A stretch of 64,000 nucleotides of DNA from positions 22,943,001-23,007,000 of the forward strand of contig NC_092673.1 of the NCBI RefSeq assembly GCF_964355755.1, read 5' to 3'. How positions within the stretch are numbered: the first letter of the stretch is position 1; every line of letters starts with the position of its first letter. Position numbers and translations under genes: made by a program. Below are positions 25,001 through 35,944 of the stretch, in pieces. The DNA comes from Antedon mediterranea. Taxonomy: Eukaryota; Echinodermata; Crinoidea; Comatulida; Antedonidae. The notes beneath the pieces are model-generated. The model was not told the DNA's origin. It worked only from the letters and a program-made list of their open reading frames with translations, and did not search any database.

Positions 25001-28000
25001 CTATAATAAAGATGATATAAAAAATAACAATATAATAAATATAAAATAAAATATAAAGGTCATTGGTTACTAAAGTCAATCATTGAAATAAAACAAGTGG
25101 CCAAGCGGTTAAGATGGTCAAACCGTAACTAGCCATAACATCTGTGAGTATTCGAGTCTCACTCGCTCCATGGTTCTGATGGTAGAACAACATTGTACAC
25201 ATCATGTGCACTTTTAAGAACCTAGTACATCTGAGACAAGTCAAAACCTATAAAATAAGGTTTAAGAATTAAGAAAAAATATAAAATTAATTAAATGAAT
25301 TAAAAAAATATATGTTTACAAATTATTAACAAATCTTTTCAGGTCCTGAGTGTCAATTTGATATAGATGACTGCGCCACCAATCCGTGTCTATTTGGAGT
25401 TTGTACCGACTTTGTTGGTTACTATACATGTCAATGCTTTCTTGGTTATCAAGGTAAACACCCAGTGATTCACATTCACAAGCTGATTTGTCAGATAAAT
25501 AGCACATTAGTTTTCAAACTAGATATTTAGCTGTTGGTCATTCTATGAAAATAGAGTATGCCCTTTGAAATTATTGTTTAAATTTAATTGTGCTGATCCT
25601 ATTAGTTTAAATTTAATTTGCTGAGAGACAACTTTGATGATGGGATCTACAACACAGTCTGTACACACTATACTGCTTATTGTATAATTACTTTATTAAA
25701 ATGGTTTTTTTACCTTGAAATAATAAGTATCCCTATTTTTGTAATGATCCAGGTTATAACTGCACCGATGATATCAATGAGTGTTCGTCATCCCCATGCA
25801 ATAATGGAGCGATCTGCTTAGAGCCTGCTGTCAACATGTATCAGTGTCAATGTCCAGATGGTAAGTGTGTTCCAGAGTTTTTCAGTTTAAACTTTATTTC
25901 ATATACATACCTGAAATTCTGCTCTGTGCATTCCAAAGTGTTAGTCAGTATGTTCTTGCAGCGAATTATTAAGAATAAGTAAGAGAAATTTATAAAACAA
26001 CCAAAAATCTACAAATTCACAACCTAGTTTTGGTAGTTCCTTGTAATCGAGGAATCTGGTTTTGTACCATATGATATACACTTGTTGATAATGATGTTGT
26101 TACAGCACTGCATAAAGAAAATTAGAGTGCTAAACACAATTTACACATGTCCTCTGATAATAATTGTCATCTTATTTTTCTCAGGTGTTGTTGGCACAAA
26201 CTGTGAAACAATACAAACCATCAGTCTGGATGGTAACAACTACATAACCCTTGACCCTTTACCAACATACAATTCAGTGAGTAGAAGACGAAAGAGGGCT
26301 GTAGATCAGATCTCCATCAATTTTGAGATTGTGACAGCTGAAGCCAATGGAGTCCTTATGTATACTCAGGGAGTAAGTATAAATTGTATATTTGTGCATT
26401 GTATTCAATTTGTGAACATTGAATCAAGAGAAGAAATGTGAAAAAGATTAGCGCATTTGGTAAATTGTTGTTGCCTTTGTTCCAATTCAAGATTTTGCAT
26501 TGATATAACATTTCTTTGTTTTAGTCCCAGCCTGAAGACCGTATTGATCACCTTGCTTTGGAGTTATTCAACGGTCAGCTTCATCTAACCTACGACGATG
26601 GACACGAGACAGCATCAGTAGTGCTCGGAGGGCAGCTTAATAACGCTAGGCCGCACACCATTGGACTCTACATATCAAACCTTCAAGCGGTGGTGACGAT
26701 TGACAACGGAGGCTGCCCATCTGGACAGTGTACTGCTTCAGTTATACCATCACTAAATCAAGGCGTCCTAGAGCTGAATGGCCCGTTGTATATCGGTGGT
26801 GTTGGTCCCACTTTAACGCCATACATTAGATCAAAGCTTTATTCTACTGATAATTTCAGAGGATGCTTTCAGGTAACAAAAATTCATACAGTACTTTAAA
26901 TCTCCGACTACACTATCAAACTAGTTGTGATGTGCCCAAATATGGTAGTGATGTGCCCAAATTTGGTAGTGATATGACATCATCATGTCCATATATGGGC
27001 ACATCTCATTTTTTTTCACATAAATTTGATACCTGACATACTCTTGTGCGAACTCTGTTAAAAAAACTCTCATATACTTATGTGTCGAACCTGTGATATA
27101 ACTCTAATTTATCTCAGGTAGAATGCCAGTACGTTTCGGGTACATCCGATGTAACTCTAACTCAGATAATTCATTTATACGCTTAATACATTTGTTTCTT
27201 GTTCATGTAAACCAAAGATTATTTATTGGGTAACAATTATATACTCTACTCAAACAGACTATCTAACAGGATAATAATATATTGTTACATAATGAAGAAA
27301 TGACTATATATACTATAACATAATTAATTAATGTATAAATTAATAAAATATAAATGTGATTACAAATTTACTCACAGACTTTTATTATTAAATAATAATT
27401 ATAAATAAACCATTTTCTCTCCTTAGGAATTGAGCATTGATAATTTACCCATCAGTCTTAGCTCCAACACTCCACCATCATCTTCATCAAGTACCCCCTC
27501 TACTGGTTGCTCATTGTCAGACACTTGTGTCACTTCCCCCTGTAATAACGATGGTCAGTGCGTCAACACATGGCTTGGTTACATGTGTGAGTGCGCTGTT
27601 GGGTTCAAAGGTGAAACGTGTGAGATTCAAACTACAGCAAGCTTCAGTTCAAATTCATTTCTGTATTTTCCCGGCACCGAAGCAGTTGCGGAAGTCACAT
27701 TCTTGTTCTCAGCAGCCAATCAAAATCCAGGATTACTTCTATACACAGTATGTGCTTATGTATTGTTTTAGATCTGAAAATTGCCCATCACTTACATTTA
27801 GATGAAATATTCTTATTATAATCAATTGTTTATATTGTTTTCTGGTAAAAAAAGACAAATAAATGTTGTAATTTTGCTTTCTAATTTTTGAAATACTAAA
27901 GTACTGTATGAGTATACAAATATTATTAAATACTTTTTTAGGAATGTTTTTTGAAGGCTGCGAATGTTCTTATTTTTCAGTTATCGGGTGTTACAGTCTT

Positions 28001-31000
28001 CCTGACAGAGGAGGGAACCCTTAAAGTACAGTTACTTGAGCTGGGTGGTGTCAGCTCTGTTACATTGGGTCAAGACTTGACCAATGGTGATTGGTACACT
28101 GTGCAGCTAGCATTACAAGTTTTTGTTTTGGAAATTACAGGTTAGTGTATTTTTAACTGTTTGCAAATGTTTATGGTGGGACCAATGTCACTTGGAAAAC
28201 ATGTCAATAAGATATAAATTGCCCAATAACACAACTAAACAATATATCACAAACTTATGCCTTTTTACATGATTTTACTGATCCATTGCGCCATCCATGT
28301 GGCTCGCCCACAAAGAACTCCCCTTTTAAATTTTACTGGTTTTTTCTCCCTTTTTAGTTACCAATCTTTATACAAATGCTCGCTACAACAATCAGATCAT
28401 ATCGGCCCCACTCATCACCATCAACATGCCCATCTTCTTTGGTAGCCTTCATCCAGATGCCTCGTTGGGCCCAGTCAGGAACAGTTTGGATATTTACACC
28501 AGGTAAGTCGAGTTAATCACATTTGTCATTGATAATTAAGTCATAATACCTTTTGTGTTAACTTGATGTTATATCAATCGTATTAAAGTTAAACAAAAAA
28601 TGTAAATATACAAAAGAAAAACTTAACATATATTCACATTTTATTTGGTTATTCACATTTTTTCATTTATTACATTCATACAAATTCATTTATTCCTGCT
28701 TGGTTTTGCATTAAATCATCATAGACATCAAATAATATTACTAGTGGTACTAATTCTCAGTACTCCATTTAACCAAAAATGTAAACATTGAGAAAATTAC
28801 ATCAATATGTGTAATAAAAGAATTTTTATACCAAAATCATTATGACCTCCAATTGACTATTTAATGAAATAAATACTCATATTGAATCTTCAGGTATAAA
28901 ACATGATTCATCAAATTGTCATTGTGATCATCTCATTCATTTTTTGTTTCATTACCATTCATTTTTCATCAGCTTCACTGGCTGCATTAGAGATCTCTAC
29001 ATCAACTATCAAGAAACATCACTGCTAAACGCCGCTCGCTTCACCATTACTGATCCACCCATAGCAGTACCAGGGTGCCCTAGAGAGGCTATGTGCGTGC
29101 CTAACCCTTGTCAGAATGATGGTGTATGTGAGGCTAGCTGGGACGGTTTTACTTGTCAATGTCACTCACATTACACTGGTAGCAATTGTGAAGAAGGTAA
29201 CTCTCTCACTAATTTAACTTCTCAAACCAATCTGTCCTAAATATTTGGGAATTGTGCTAACCGTGAAGTAGGATTTGTACTAACTTTCCACCATGAGTGT
29301 CTGTGCCTCCTGATGCCTGCACTGTTTGAGTCATGGTAACACTCCATTTTACTAGGATTATTTAGACCAATTTTTTAATTCGAAACATGAACTTCAATGT
29401 ATTTATTTGAGTGTCATGCGTGAGAGATGTTTGTACGGCCCGCTACGGCGCTTGGACTATTCCATTTTCCTTTCGAGAGGTGTCGATATTGGGAATAATG
29501 GCATATGTAGAGTCTATACAGGTAGGTATCTCACTCATAGACTACCAACACTACTGTTGGTTTGTGTATTTTGTATGAACCTTACATTCATTCTCTCCTT
29601 ATAGTCTGGCCTTTGACCTTCAACGGCGGCAGTAGTACATTGCAGCTTGTCATTGACAGTGAGGTTTTTACATTTGGTGATAGATTCTCAATATACTACC
29701 GTACCCGTGATTCCTCTGGTGTAATCATGCGCGTCAATCTGTTCTCGAATCGTGGTGGTGAGAACGATTACATGCAGGCTGTAATTACCGGTGATAGAGA
29801 ATTAAGATTTGAAACACTATTCAATGGAGGTTAGTCATTTCAGTCATACTCATTTTACTGATTTTCGATAGATGCCAATGTTATGTTATTCATAAGCAAT
29901 TACAAACAACAATATTAAACATGGAGTTTGCTTTTGATGTTGACAATTATTAAAGTATTCTTAATAAAGTTATTCCCGCCATTGCATGTAACAATGTATA
30001 ATAAGTAAAGTGTAAACAATTCTTTATATCAAACCAATTACGAGAGATTAGATGGTAATACCTTCTTTTCTAGATGGTTTCGTTGTTCCTTTCACTAACA
30101 AATTCTTCAGAAGAATGACCCTGTAATTATTATTATTATAATTGTTTTATTATTATTGTATAATAAGGTTTCACAAAAGATGATATTCTAGATACATAAG
30201 CACATATAGAAATACAAATATTTTTTCTGTGTTGAGAGGATAGGATCAAAGTTAACATTTTCTAATAAAGGACGAAACTTAGAATCAATTATGGTATCAC
30301 GGTTTTCATTTTCTATTCTTTTTTTCAGTAGATCTTTCACTACAGCTATTAGAGTATTACCATCTACCAAAATATCACAAGCACTAATATCTGAATTATA
30401 TCATATTTTTTAGTTTCTAGCAGCTTACCAATTACAGCAAATGTAACCGATGCAGAATGGCAACAGATGTCATGGCAAAGAGATCGCAGTATTATTCGGG
30501 TTACTCACATGGGTACATCTTACACTCTATTAGGGGATTTCCCCATGCATACATCAGCCCACAGCTCAGTGTCCCAAGTTCTTGTTGGTGGCCTTACTGG
30601 AGGTATGTTGGATAGTGTTGTTTTTTTGTGAATGAATGATGAGAGGTTATATTTCAACTTGGCTTTGCCTCGTTGAAATATAACCTTTCATCATTCACCT
30701 CATGCCATTATTTGTACCATTACACTCATAAATATTATTTATTTGTATAAAATTAAGCTTGTTTTAATCTTTTGAATATTGTTATATTTTAGGTGATCCA
30801 TCAACAAGCTTCCAAGGGTGTATACGCGATGTCCAAATTAACAACGAACAGATTTACTACCTTGGAGTAGAGGAACAATACGGCATAACCGTGTCTCAAT
30901 CAAACGTTGAACTTGGCTGTATACCAGTGGACTCATGTCAACCTGACCCCTGCTCTGTGAATGCTGTGTGTGTGGATATCTGGAATTCTTTTACATGTGA

Positions 31001-34000
31001 CTGTCTTGATGGATGGGAGGGGCTTGACTGCTCAATTAGTGTGGATGATTGCATTGGTAAGGAGAACATTTGTAACACACTTTACTTAAAAATAGCAGTT
31101 GAACTTCTGATAAGCGAACAGGCACCTCCCATAAACAGAAACATACCATTTTTGGCAATAGAATTTTGATTGATTTTCCTTAGTTAACCAGCTATCCAAA
31201 GAGATTTTCAAATACAGTTTGTATAAAAAATAATGAAAATAACATTACCGATCTCGAAAAATTGAATGGAAGATAAATAAATACCAAGGCCTGGAAAATT
31301 AAGGTCATCTAAATTTAGAATATACTGTAAAATAATCTGTCATGTGAACAATTTTAGGAAACTGGGTGAAACAACAAAACACAAAATTGCAGATTTATAT
31401 TATTGGCTTTTAAATTATGTACCATAAAAGTTACATAGCAGGAGAATTGCATTTCACATTACATTATTTCTATCACCATATTATATTTTATTGTTATTTT
31501 TTTCATTTAAATATCAACACATTTTTTTTTATTTCCAGGAAATATGTGTGAGAATGGAGCCATATGTGAAGATGCTTATATGAACTACACATGTGTTTGC
31601 ACACCTGGGTTCTCTGGTTCACTGTGCCAAACTGAAATTAACAGGTGTAACGAAAACCCATGTCAGTCCAACAATTCAGCGTCTTGCATACCTGTATTCC
31701 CTGCTGACTTCACATGTGACTGTTTAGCAGGATATGAAGGCAAGATCTGTGATATCGATAACACGCTGTGTTCGCAAGATCCGTGTCTAAACGGTGGGCA
31801 ATGTGAACAACCATTGGATAATACGTTTTACACGTGTACTTGTCCAGATTACTACGAGGGAACAAATTGCGAGACTTACAATGCATGTTTTGTGCATGAT
31901 TGCCAGAATGGAGCGACGTGTATGGCTAACGGCCTTACTTATTACTGTTTATGTTCTGATACTTACCACGGATCATTATGTGAACATCTTGATGCTTGTT
32001 TTGTAAACCCATGTGAACATGGTGGTACATGTACGCGTGTCAATAGTAACTATACATGCACGTGTACAGTACATTGGCAAGGAAACGATTGTGATGATCC
32101 TGTTAATAAATGTGTTGACAATGTTTGTTTGAATGGAGGGACATGTTTTCACGATCTTACCATGCCAGAAGGTGACTTTGTCTGCGAGTGCCTCGATGGA
32201 TACTCTGGTAACCTCTGTGATGTTGACATCGATGAGTGTTCCTCAGCGCCATGCATTAACGGCGCTCTTTGCATTGACAGTGCCACTGATGGTGAAGAAT
32301 TCTTTTCTGGTTATCGATGTCAGTGTCTTCCTGGCTTCGAAGGCATCAATTGTCAGTCTGACATCGATGAATGCAGTAGCATTCCATGCCAGTTTGGAGG
32401 AACATGTCGAGATGGTGTTGACATGTATGTCTGCGTCTGTAAAGAGTATTACATAGGTGACAACTGCGAGTTGGATCTGAGAACCTGCAGCTTAGGTTTA
32501 TGTCAGAACGGTGCCACCTGTTTGAATCAGCAGTTTGGGTTCAGCTGTGTCTGTCCGGTAGGATTCGGTGGTGAGTACTGCGAATCTGAGATCAACATAT
32601 GTGCTACATCACCATGTCAGAATGATGGCACATGCCGCTACATCGGCCCATGTTTGTGTGCGACCCTCCCAGAAGAAGCAGAAGCATGTAATGATGATGA
32701 AGTCTGTCAAAGAAATGCTTGTACTCTTGATCCTACATGCGGTGTAAGGCAGCAAACTTATGAATGTGATTGTCTTGCTGGTTATGAAGGAATCAACTGC
32801 CAATTAGACATCAATGAATGTCAGCTCCCAGATCCTATATGCCTAAACAATGGCGTGTGTTCTAACACTATTGGTGGCTTCTCTTGTGATTGTACCGGAA
32901 CTGGATTCTCTGGTGAGTTCTGCTCGCAGAACATTAATGAATGCCTCTCACAGCCATGTCAAAATGGTGCAGAATGTCTTGACAATGTTCCGTTGAATGG
33001 TGAGGAGTTTTTCAGATGCCGTTGCTCATTGGGGTACATTGGTGTTCTCTGCGAACAGGACGACAATGAATGCATAAGTGAACCGTGTGTTAATGACGGT
33101 GTATGTCGCGATCTTGTTAGTTCATATCAATGTGACTGCAGTGACACTGGATTCTCTGGTACCAATTGTCAAGAGGATGTTGATGAGTGCTTTTTGCAGA
33201 TGGATTCTTGTGAGAATCTCTCTCAATGTAAGAACCATGCTGGTGGATATACATGTGAATGTTCTGAAGACTTTGACGGTACAGTTATTCAAATTCTTAT
33301 TTCTTTGTAGTTAAAAACGTTTTAAAAACTAAAAAGACACTCAGAATGCACAAACCTCCGCTTAGCCATATGAAAATTGTGTTCCCATACAGCTATGAAA
33401 CCATCCTTTAAAATCTTATACAAAATCAGGCAATACCTTTTTGAGTAATCAGCTACTTAACAAATATAGACAGACAACAAACATACCCAATTGACCTTAT
33501 GACCTCTCGCCATTCTGACTGAAGTAATTAAAGCATTAACATGTGATTGCAAAACATATACAATTTATAGAGAAAATCATTACAAATTATTGATAATAAA
33601 ACAAATTTATCAATTTGATTATTGTATTTTTTTAAAATCTATATTTTAATAACCAAAATTTGTTACTCTATTTTCTTCAAAACCACGTTAGCAAAACCAG
33701 CGCCTTTTAAGATATAGCACCCTTTAATCCCCCTTTTACCTTTCTGCTAAATGTGGATGTATTTTTAAAACTAATTTAAAAATCAGTTCACACAGAGGTC
33801 ATCATTACTGCTAGTTTTTTAATTTTCATAAAAAAATTTCTATAATTCATTCATAACACAATTTTTTCGGATATTTTAAATGATTGAAATAAGTAAACGA
33901 ATATATCAATGTAGTAGATGATTTATAGTAATTGCGTTATTTCCTCTGGGTACGGATTAAACCTTTCTATACAACACTACATTGATTGATCATTTTTACT

Positions 34001-35036
34001 TTATTTTTAGAGGCTTTACATTCAGTTATAATGTAAGTTTATTAACAAACTAGCCTGATTGCGAATAGATTTGAATACTAATAATTTCATTTATAATTAT
34101 TTTTGTGAAGAACACACTTTTAGCTAAATGATTTTGATTTGTTTTTACTGATAACATTCTACAAAATTGTGAACTGTTTTGTATTTGTTTTGAATTACAA
34201 AAATAGCAACAAGACTAAAACAATAAGATATTTGCATTGAAGTAAAAATAAATGAAATAATGATTTATTACATACATTAAAATGTGTGGAAATCAAACAG
34301 TACTGTATGTATGTTATACCACTTTCACATAGCAAAACTCTGGAGTTTAAACACACCTTTTGTATGGCACGCCCAAGTGTGTGTAAACTCTGGAGTTTAT
34401 TCACACAGCTAGGGAGTCCAGTGTTTGTAAACTCTGAGGTTTTGCTAGGCAATGTGAAAACTGTATCAGACTTAAAATTAGTCAAATCTCCCAATACAGG
34501 ACTCTCTGAAAACCTGAAACAATCCTAAAAACAAACCCTCCTATAACCAGACTTTTCCAAGGTCCAATTGATTCCAAATTCATTTTTTCCATTATAAACA
34601 CTTTCCAGAAAACCAGACATAATATTGTGCCTGCCCAAAGGTGTCTGGGGAGGGAGAGTTGAATGTATCTGTATTTTAAATTGTAATTGTCTGGTAGCCG
34701 CTAGAGAATGCTGGATCAGGTACCAATGTATGCATGTACGTATTTATCCACTTTATTCATAACCCACAACGTAGTAAAAAGATTTTAAATATTCTGTGTG
34801 TTTATCTTGCAGGTGAATTATGTCAGGAAGCCATCTCCCGTACGTCCACCGCAGCAGTTGTTGTTCCAATCTTTATCATCCTTATCCTCATCATTGTGGC
34901 CATTTTCTTCACCTACCGCCATGTGAGAAACTCGCGCAAGATGAAAGGAAAGTACAACCCATCCAAAGCGGAACAGGAAGCAGGCGGTATATCGTTGGCA
35001 GCATTTGATATGGATAATGATGAACGACTTATTTAA
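12996..35036 (+). CDS. crb: Crumbs homologue (apical polarity receptor), 31 coding exons, 3031 residues
   Basis: Crumbs is a type I membrane protein of the apical membrane that recruits PALS1/Stardust, PATJ and Par6 and sets epithelial polarity. Exons: 12996-13089, 13364-13635, 13930-14384, 14956-15049, 15594-15735, 16160-16358, 16599-16834, 17206-17421, 17532-17654, 17845-18178, 18776-19899, 20211-20351, 20650-20866, 21952-22220, 22509-22712, 23115-23501, 24030-24257, 24661-24774, 25343-25453, 25753-25860, 26185-26372, 26525-26872, 27427-27747, 27981-28140, 28358-28502, 28973-29196, 29605-29829, 30414-30602, 30793-31056, 31539-33278, 34813-35036. Phases agree at every junction. Domain order: signal peptide; LamG x2; about 32 EGF, many calcium-binding (DINEC); LamG; EGF; LamG; EGF; LamG; about 15 EGF; membrane helix (about 2971-2991); tail with GKYNPS FERM-binding region and C-terminal ERLI PDZ ligand. 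It is larger than fly Crumbs (about 30 EGF, 4 LamG). The tail makes Notch, fibropellin or EYS unlikely. Confidence 0.9.
14418..14533. mobile_element. TA-flanked 'AAGCTCTGTCTACACTATC' MITE, degenerate copy (crumbs intron 3)
   Basis: Degenerate copy of the hairpin MITE family best seen at 49841-50004. It has the left AAGCTCCGTCAACATTGTC, an internal GCATATTACTACCATATTT and CACACTTTTTTTTGTCA near the right end. TA lies at both borders. Confidence 0.5.
15084..15429. mobile_element. MITE with TTATACCCCTTTTACACCG termini (crumbs intron 4)
   Basis: Left TTATACCCCTTTTACACCGC faces right GCGGTGTAAAAGGGGTATAA, a near-perfect 20-bp inverted terminus. CCCGGG- and ACCCG-type words recur inside. Length is 346 bp, with no coding capacity. 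A TA target duplication is possible because the ends are TTATA/TATAA. Confidence 0.7.
16417..16531. mobile_element. hAT-type MITE with perfect 8-bp target duplication (crumbs intron 6)
   Basis: The element is 16425-16523 (99 bp). It begins CAGTGGCGTAACG, ends TTTCGCCACG and contains GGGGCCCTCC. ATAGTATT flanks it on both sides (16417-16424 and 16524-16531), the 8-bp duplication expected of hAT transposases. Confidence 0.75.
18300..18665 (+). mobile_element. Possible LINE 3' end in crumbs intron 10
   Basis: The stretch ends in TTGAATAAATGTTATTGAAC and then AACTTAGAACTTAAACTTGG, a degenerate short tandem tail of the kind left at LINE 3' ends. No coding part survives. Confidence 0.3.
19925..20045 (-). 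mobile_element. LINE 3' UTR fragment in crumbs intron 11
   Basis: ACACCTTTGCATCGGTGGCA at about 19948-19967 also occurs in the 3' UTR of the LINE remnant at 8105-8835. An A-rich tract follows (20023-20060). It is read as a second, short copy of the same family. Confidence 0.4.
21024..21526. mobile_element. MITE with ~45-bp inverted termini (crumbs intron 13)
   Basis: The left end GGAGGTTTCGCAACCTTACG continues as AATACGATAACGAAAACGG. The right end is the near-exact complement (CCGTTTTCGTTATCGTATTC-type, then GCGAAACCTCTC). TAATA flanks both sides (21024-21028 and 21522-21526), a candidate 5-bp target duplication. Length is 493 bp with no transposase. Confidence 0.7.
22970..23100. mobile_element. 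TA-flanked hairpin MITE copy just upstream of crumbs exon 16
   Basis: Left AAACCTCTATCTACACTATC and right GATATTGTAGACAGAACTT are bordered by TA. The right end is only 14 bases upstream of the exon 16 start at 23115, so the MITE tail supplies part of the polypyrimidine/branch-site region of this intron. Confidence 0.65.
25095..25165 (+). mobile_element. tRNA(Ser/Leu)-like SINE head in crumbs intron 18
   Basis: GTGGCCAAGCGGTTAAG is a good pol III A box of the Ser/Leu tRNA type, and GTATTCGAGTCTCACTCG about 45 bases later resembles the T arm with B box. Acceptor-stem pairing is poor, so this is called a SINE head. Confidence 0.45.
26897..27042. mobile_element. TA-flanked hairpin MITE copy, degenerate (crumbs intron 22)
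   Basis: Contains ACTACACTATCAAACTAG, a duplicated AAATATGGTAGTGATGTGCC-type block, TGACATCATCATGTCCATAT and CACATAAATTTGATA, the internal order seen in the other family members. The right terminus is eroded. Confidence 0.6.
30629..30698. repeat. Long perfect hairpin in crumbs intron 28
   Basis: GTGAATGAATGATGAGAGG, then TTATATTTCAACTT, faces GTTGAAATATAACCTTTCAT and CATTCAC with a loop of about 11 bases. The stem is about 28 bp. It may be a minimal MITE. Confidence 0.6.
31539..33278 (+). other. crb: crumbs exon 30: 1740-nt exon with about 14 EGF repeats
   Basis: Uninterrupted EGF array with phase 1 at both ends. One repeat near 32600-32790 carries an unusual 35-40-residue Cys-rich insertion ([30 protein letters not shown]) between its second and third disulphide regions. 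Several repeats lack the calcium-binding DxxE start. Confidence 0.85.
33279..34812. other. crb: crumbs intron 30, no coding; contains one MITE
   Basis: The longest crumbs intron, AT-rich. The only feature found is the inverted-repeat element at 34317-34465. Confidence 0.5.
34317..34465. mobile_element. MITE with TTTCACATAGCAAAACTCTG termini (crumbs intron 30)
   Basis: Left CACTTTCACATAGCAAAACT continues into CTGGAGTTTAAACACAC. The right end is its complement with changes (GTTTTGCTAGGCAATGTGAA). AAACTCTGGAGTTTA recurs inside. TA borders both ends (34317-34318 and 34464-34465). Confidence 0.65.
34813..35036 (+). other. crb: crumbs exon 31: transmembrane helix and cytoplasmic tail
   Basis: Encodes a membrane helix ([20 protein letters not shown]) and a 40-residue tail beginning [17 protein letters not shown] and ending [13 protein letters not shown] is the PALS1/Par6 PDZ ligand, and GKYNPS matches the FERM-binding GTYSPS/GTYRPS element. 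The two threonines phosphorylated by aPKC in fly Crumbs correspond to Met and Lys here. Confidence 0.9.
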
Positions 35037-35940
35037 AGTGTCTTTTTATTAGGTTTGCGCATTATCTCACACGAGTAAGTACCGCTGTCAAATAAATTGC
35101 TGTTTTCAATTATGAAATCTTGGCTTGCAACAGAAAATCTGTTTCTATTTGAATTGTAAACGCTAGTTAATGAAATATTGTTCGTTAAGTGCTAACTTGC
35201 TTGTTGAGTAGTAACTGTCAAATAAATTGACGAATTTTAATTTAGGAAGTCTTTGTATCAAACAGAAAATGTTAAAGTACTATTTTTATTTCGAAATGGT
35301 AAATGTTAATTAACGAAAGCTTGTTCGTTGAGTATTAACCCAGCGTTCGAAATTGCTGCATGCCGTTGTTGAGCGTTGTGATAACACCTCAATTTAAACT
35401 AGATTTGAAAGCAAGTTAGAGAATTTCATCGATAGTGATTATTACTTTTTTTTAAATGGAAATTAACTGATGTGTGACTTATTTTGTAAATAATGTAATC
35501 TGTATATAAGATTTTTATAACTATTTACCTAGAAAAAGTGTTAGAAGCTATGAACACAAATATGCTGTCTATTGTTAATGTACAATTATTATATTTGAGG
35601 GCTTTATTAAGGGCTTTCATGGTACTGTAGTAGATTTCTAATGAGATTTTATAGATTATTATTGATATACCTTGATTTTCTAAACCAAATACTTTTAATA
35701 GGGTAGATTTTTAATATATGTACAGTATATTTTGTTTATATCCGTCCATATTGGGTAATAATGTAACCAACATGTATGATGTACTTGTTCTTATAATATA
35801 ATTCATGTTTACTTTTGCAAATTAGCTGAGTGCTTTGATATTCTTCACATCAAGTGCTGTACAGTATATACATTGCACTAAAGTGAACCTCCTTCCAGGG
35901 AGGTATGCTCCTTCTTTGGGACACCCCTGATAAATGAATA
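35037..35940 (+). other. crb: Probable crumbs 3' UTR with a duplicated ~130-base segment and poly(A) signals
   Basis: After the stop codon, GTCAAATAAATTG occurs at about 35088 and 35218, each supplying an AATAAA. The sequence after each is similar (ACAGAAAATCTGTT and ACAGAAAATGTTAA; TTAATGAAATATTGTTCGTT and TTAACGAAAGCTTGTTCGTT). A tandem duplication has therefore doubled the candidate 3' end signal. Confidence 0.5.
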
Positions 35941-35944
35941 AGAA

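Larger units (their letters stand above)
16599..25860 (+). other. crb: crumbs exons 7-20: first EGF block, about 32 repeats
   Basis: The block starts with an atypical Cys-rich segment ([18 protein letters not shown]), then canonical EGF repeats. Many carry the calcium-binding start D(I/V)(N/D)EC. Exon 11 (18776-19899) alone encodes about ten repeats with no intron. Most introns are phase 1 and fall near the last EGF disulphide, a pattern that allows exon shuffling without frame loss. Confidence 0.85.
26185..30870 (+). other. crb: crumbs exons 21-29: three LamG domains alternating with EGF
   Basis: LamG3 (exons 21-22) contains a dibasic SRRRKRAVD site. A Ser/Thr/Pro linker ([16 protein letters not shown], exon 23) and one EGF follow. 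LamG4 spans exons 23-26, then comes one EGF ([19 protein letters not shown]). LamG5 spans exons 27-29. This alternating arrangement matches the C-terminal half of Crumbs ectodomains. Confidence 0.8.

Noticed and set aside
25095-25165. A tRNA-Ser or tRNA-Leu gene
   Set aside because: A and B boxes are recognisable, but the acceptor stem does not pair and the anticodon arm is unclear. A SINE head fits better.
29407-29604. Possible cassette exon of crumbs before exon 27, ending TACAG|GTAGGT
   Set aside because: It has no convincing acceptor, no EGF or LamG pattern, and exons 26 and 27 already join in phase 1.
12996-35036. Notch, fibropellin, EYS or a generic EGF protein
   Set aside because: The single membrane helix followed by a 40-residue tail with GKYNPS and terminal ERLI is specific to Crumbs, and LNR, ankyrin and avidin-like domains are absent.
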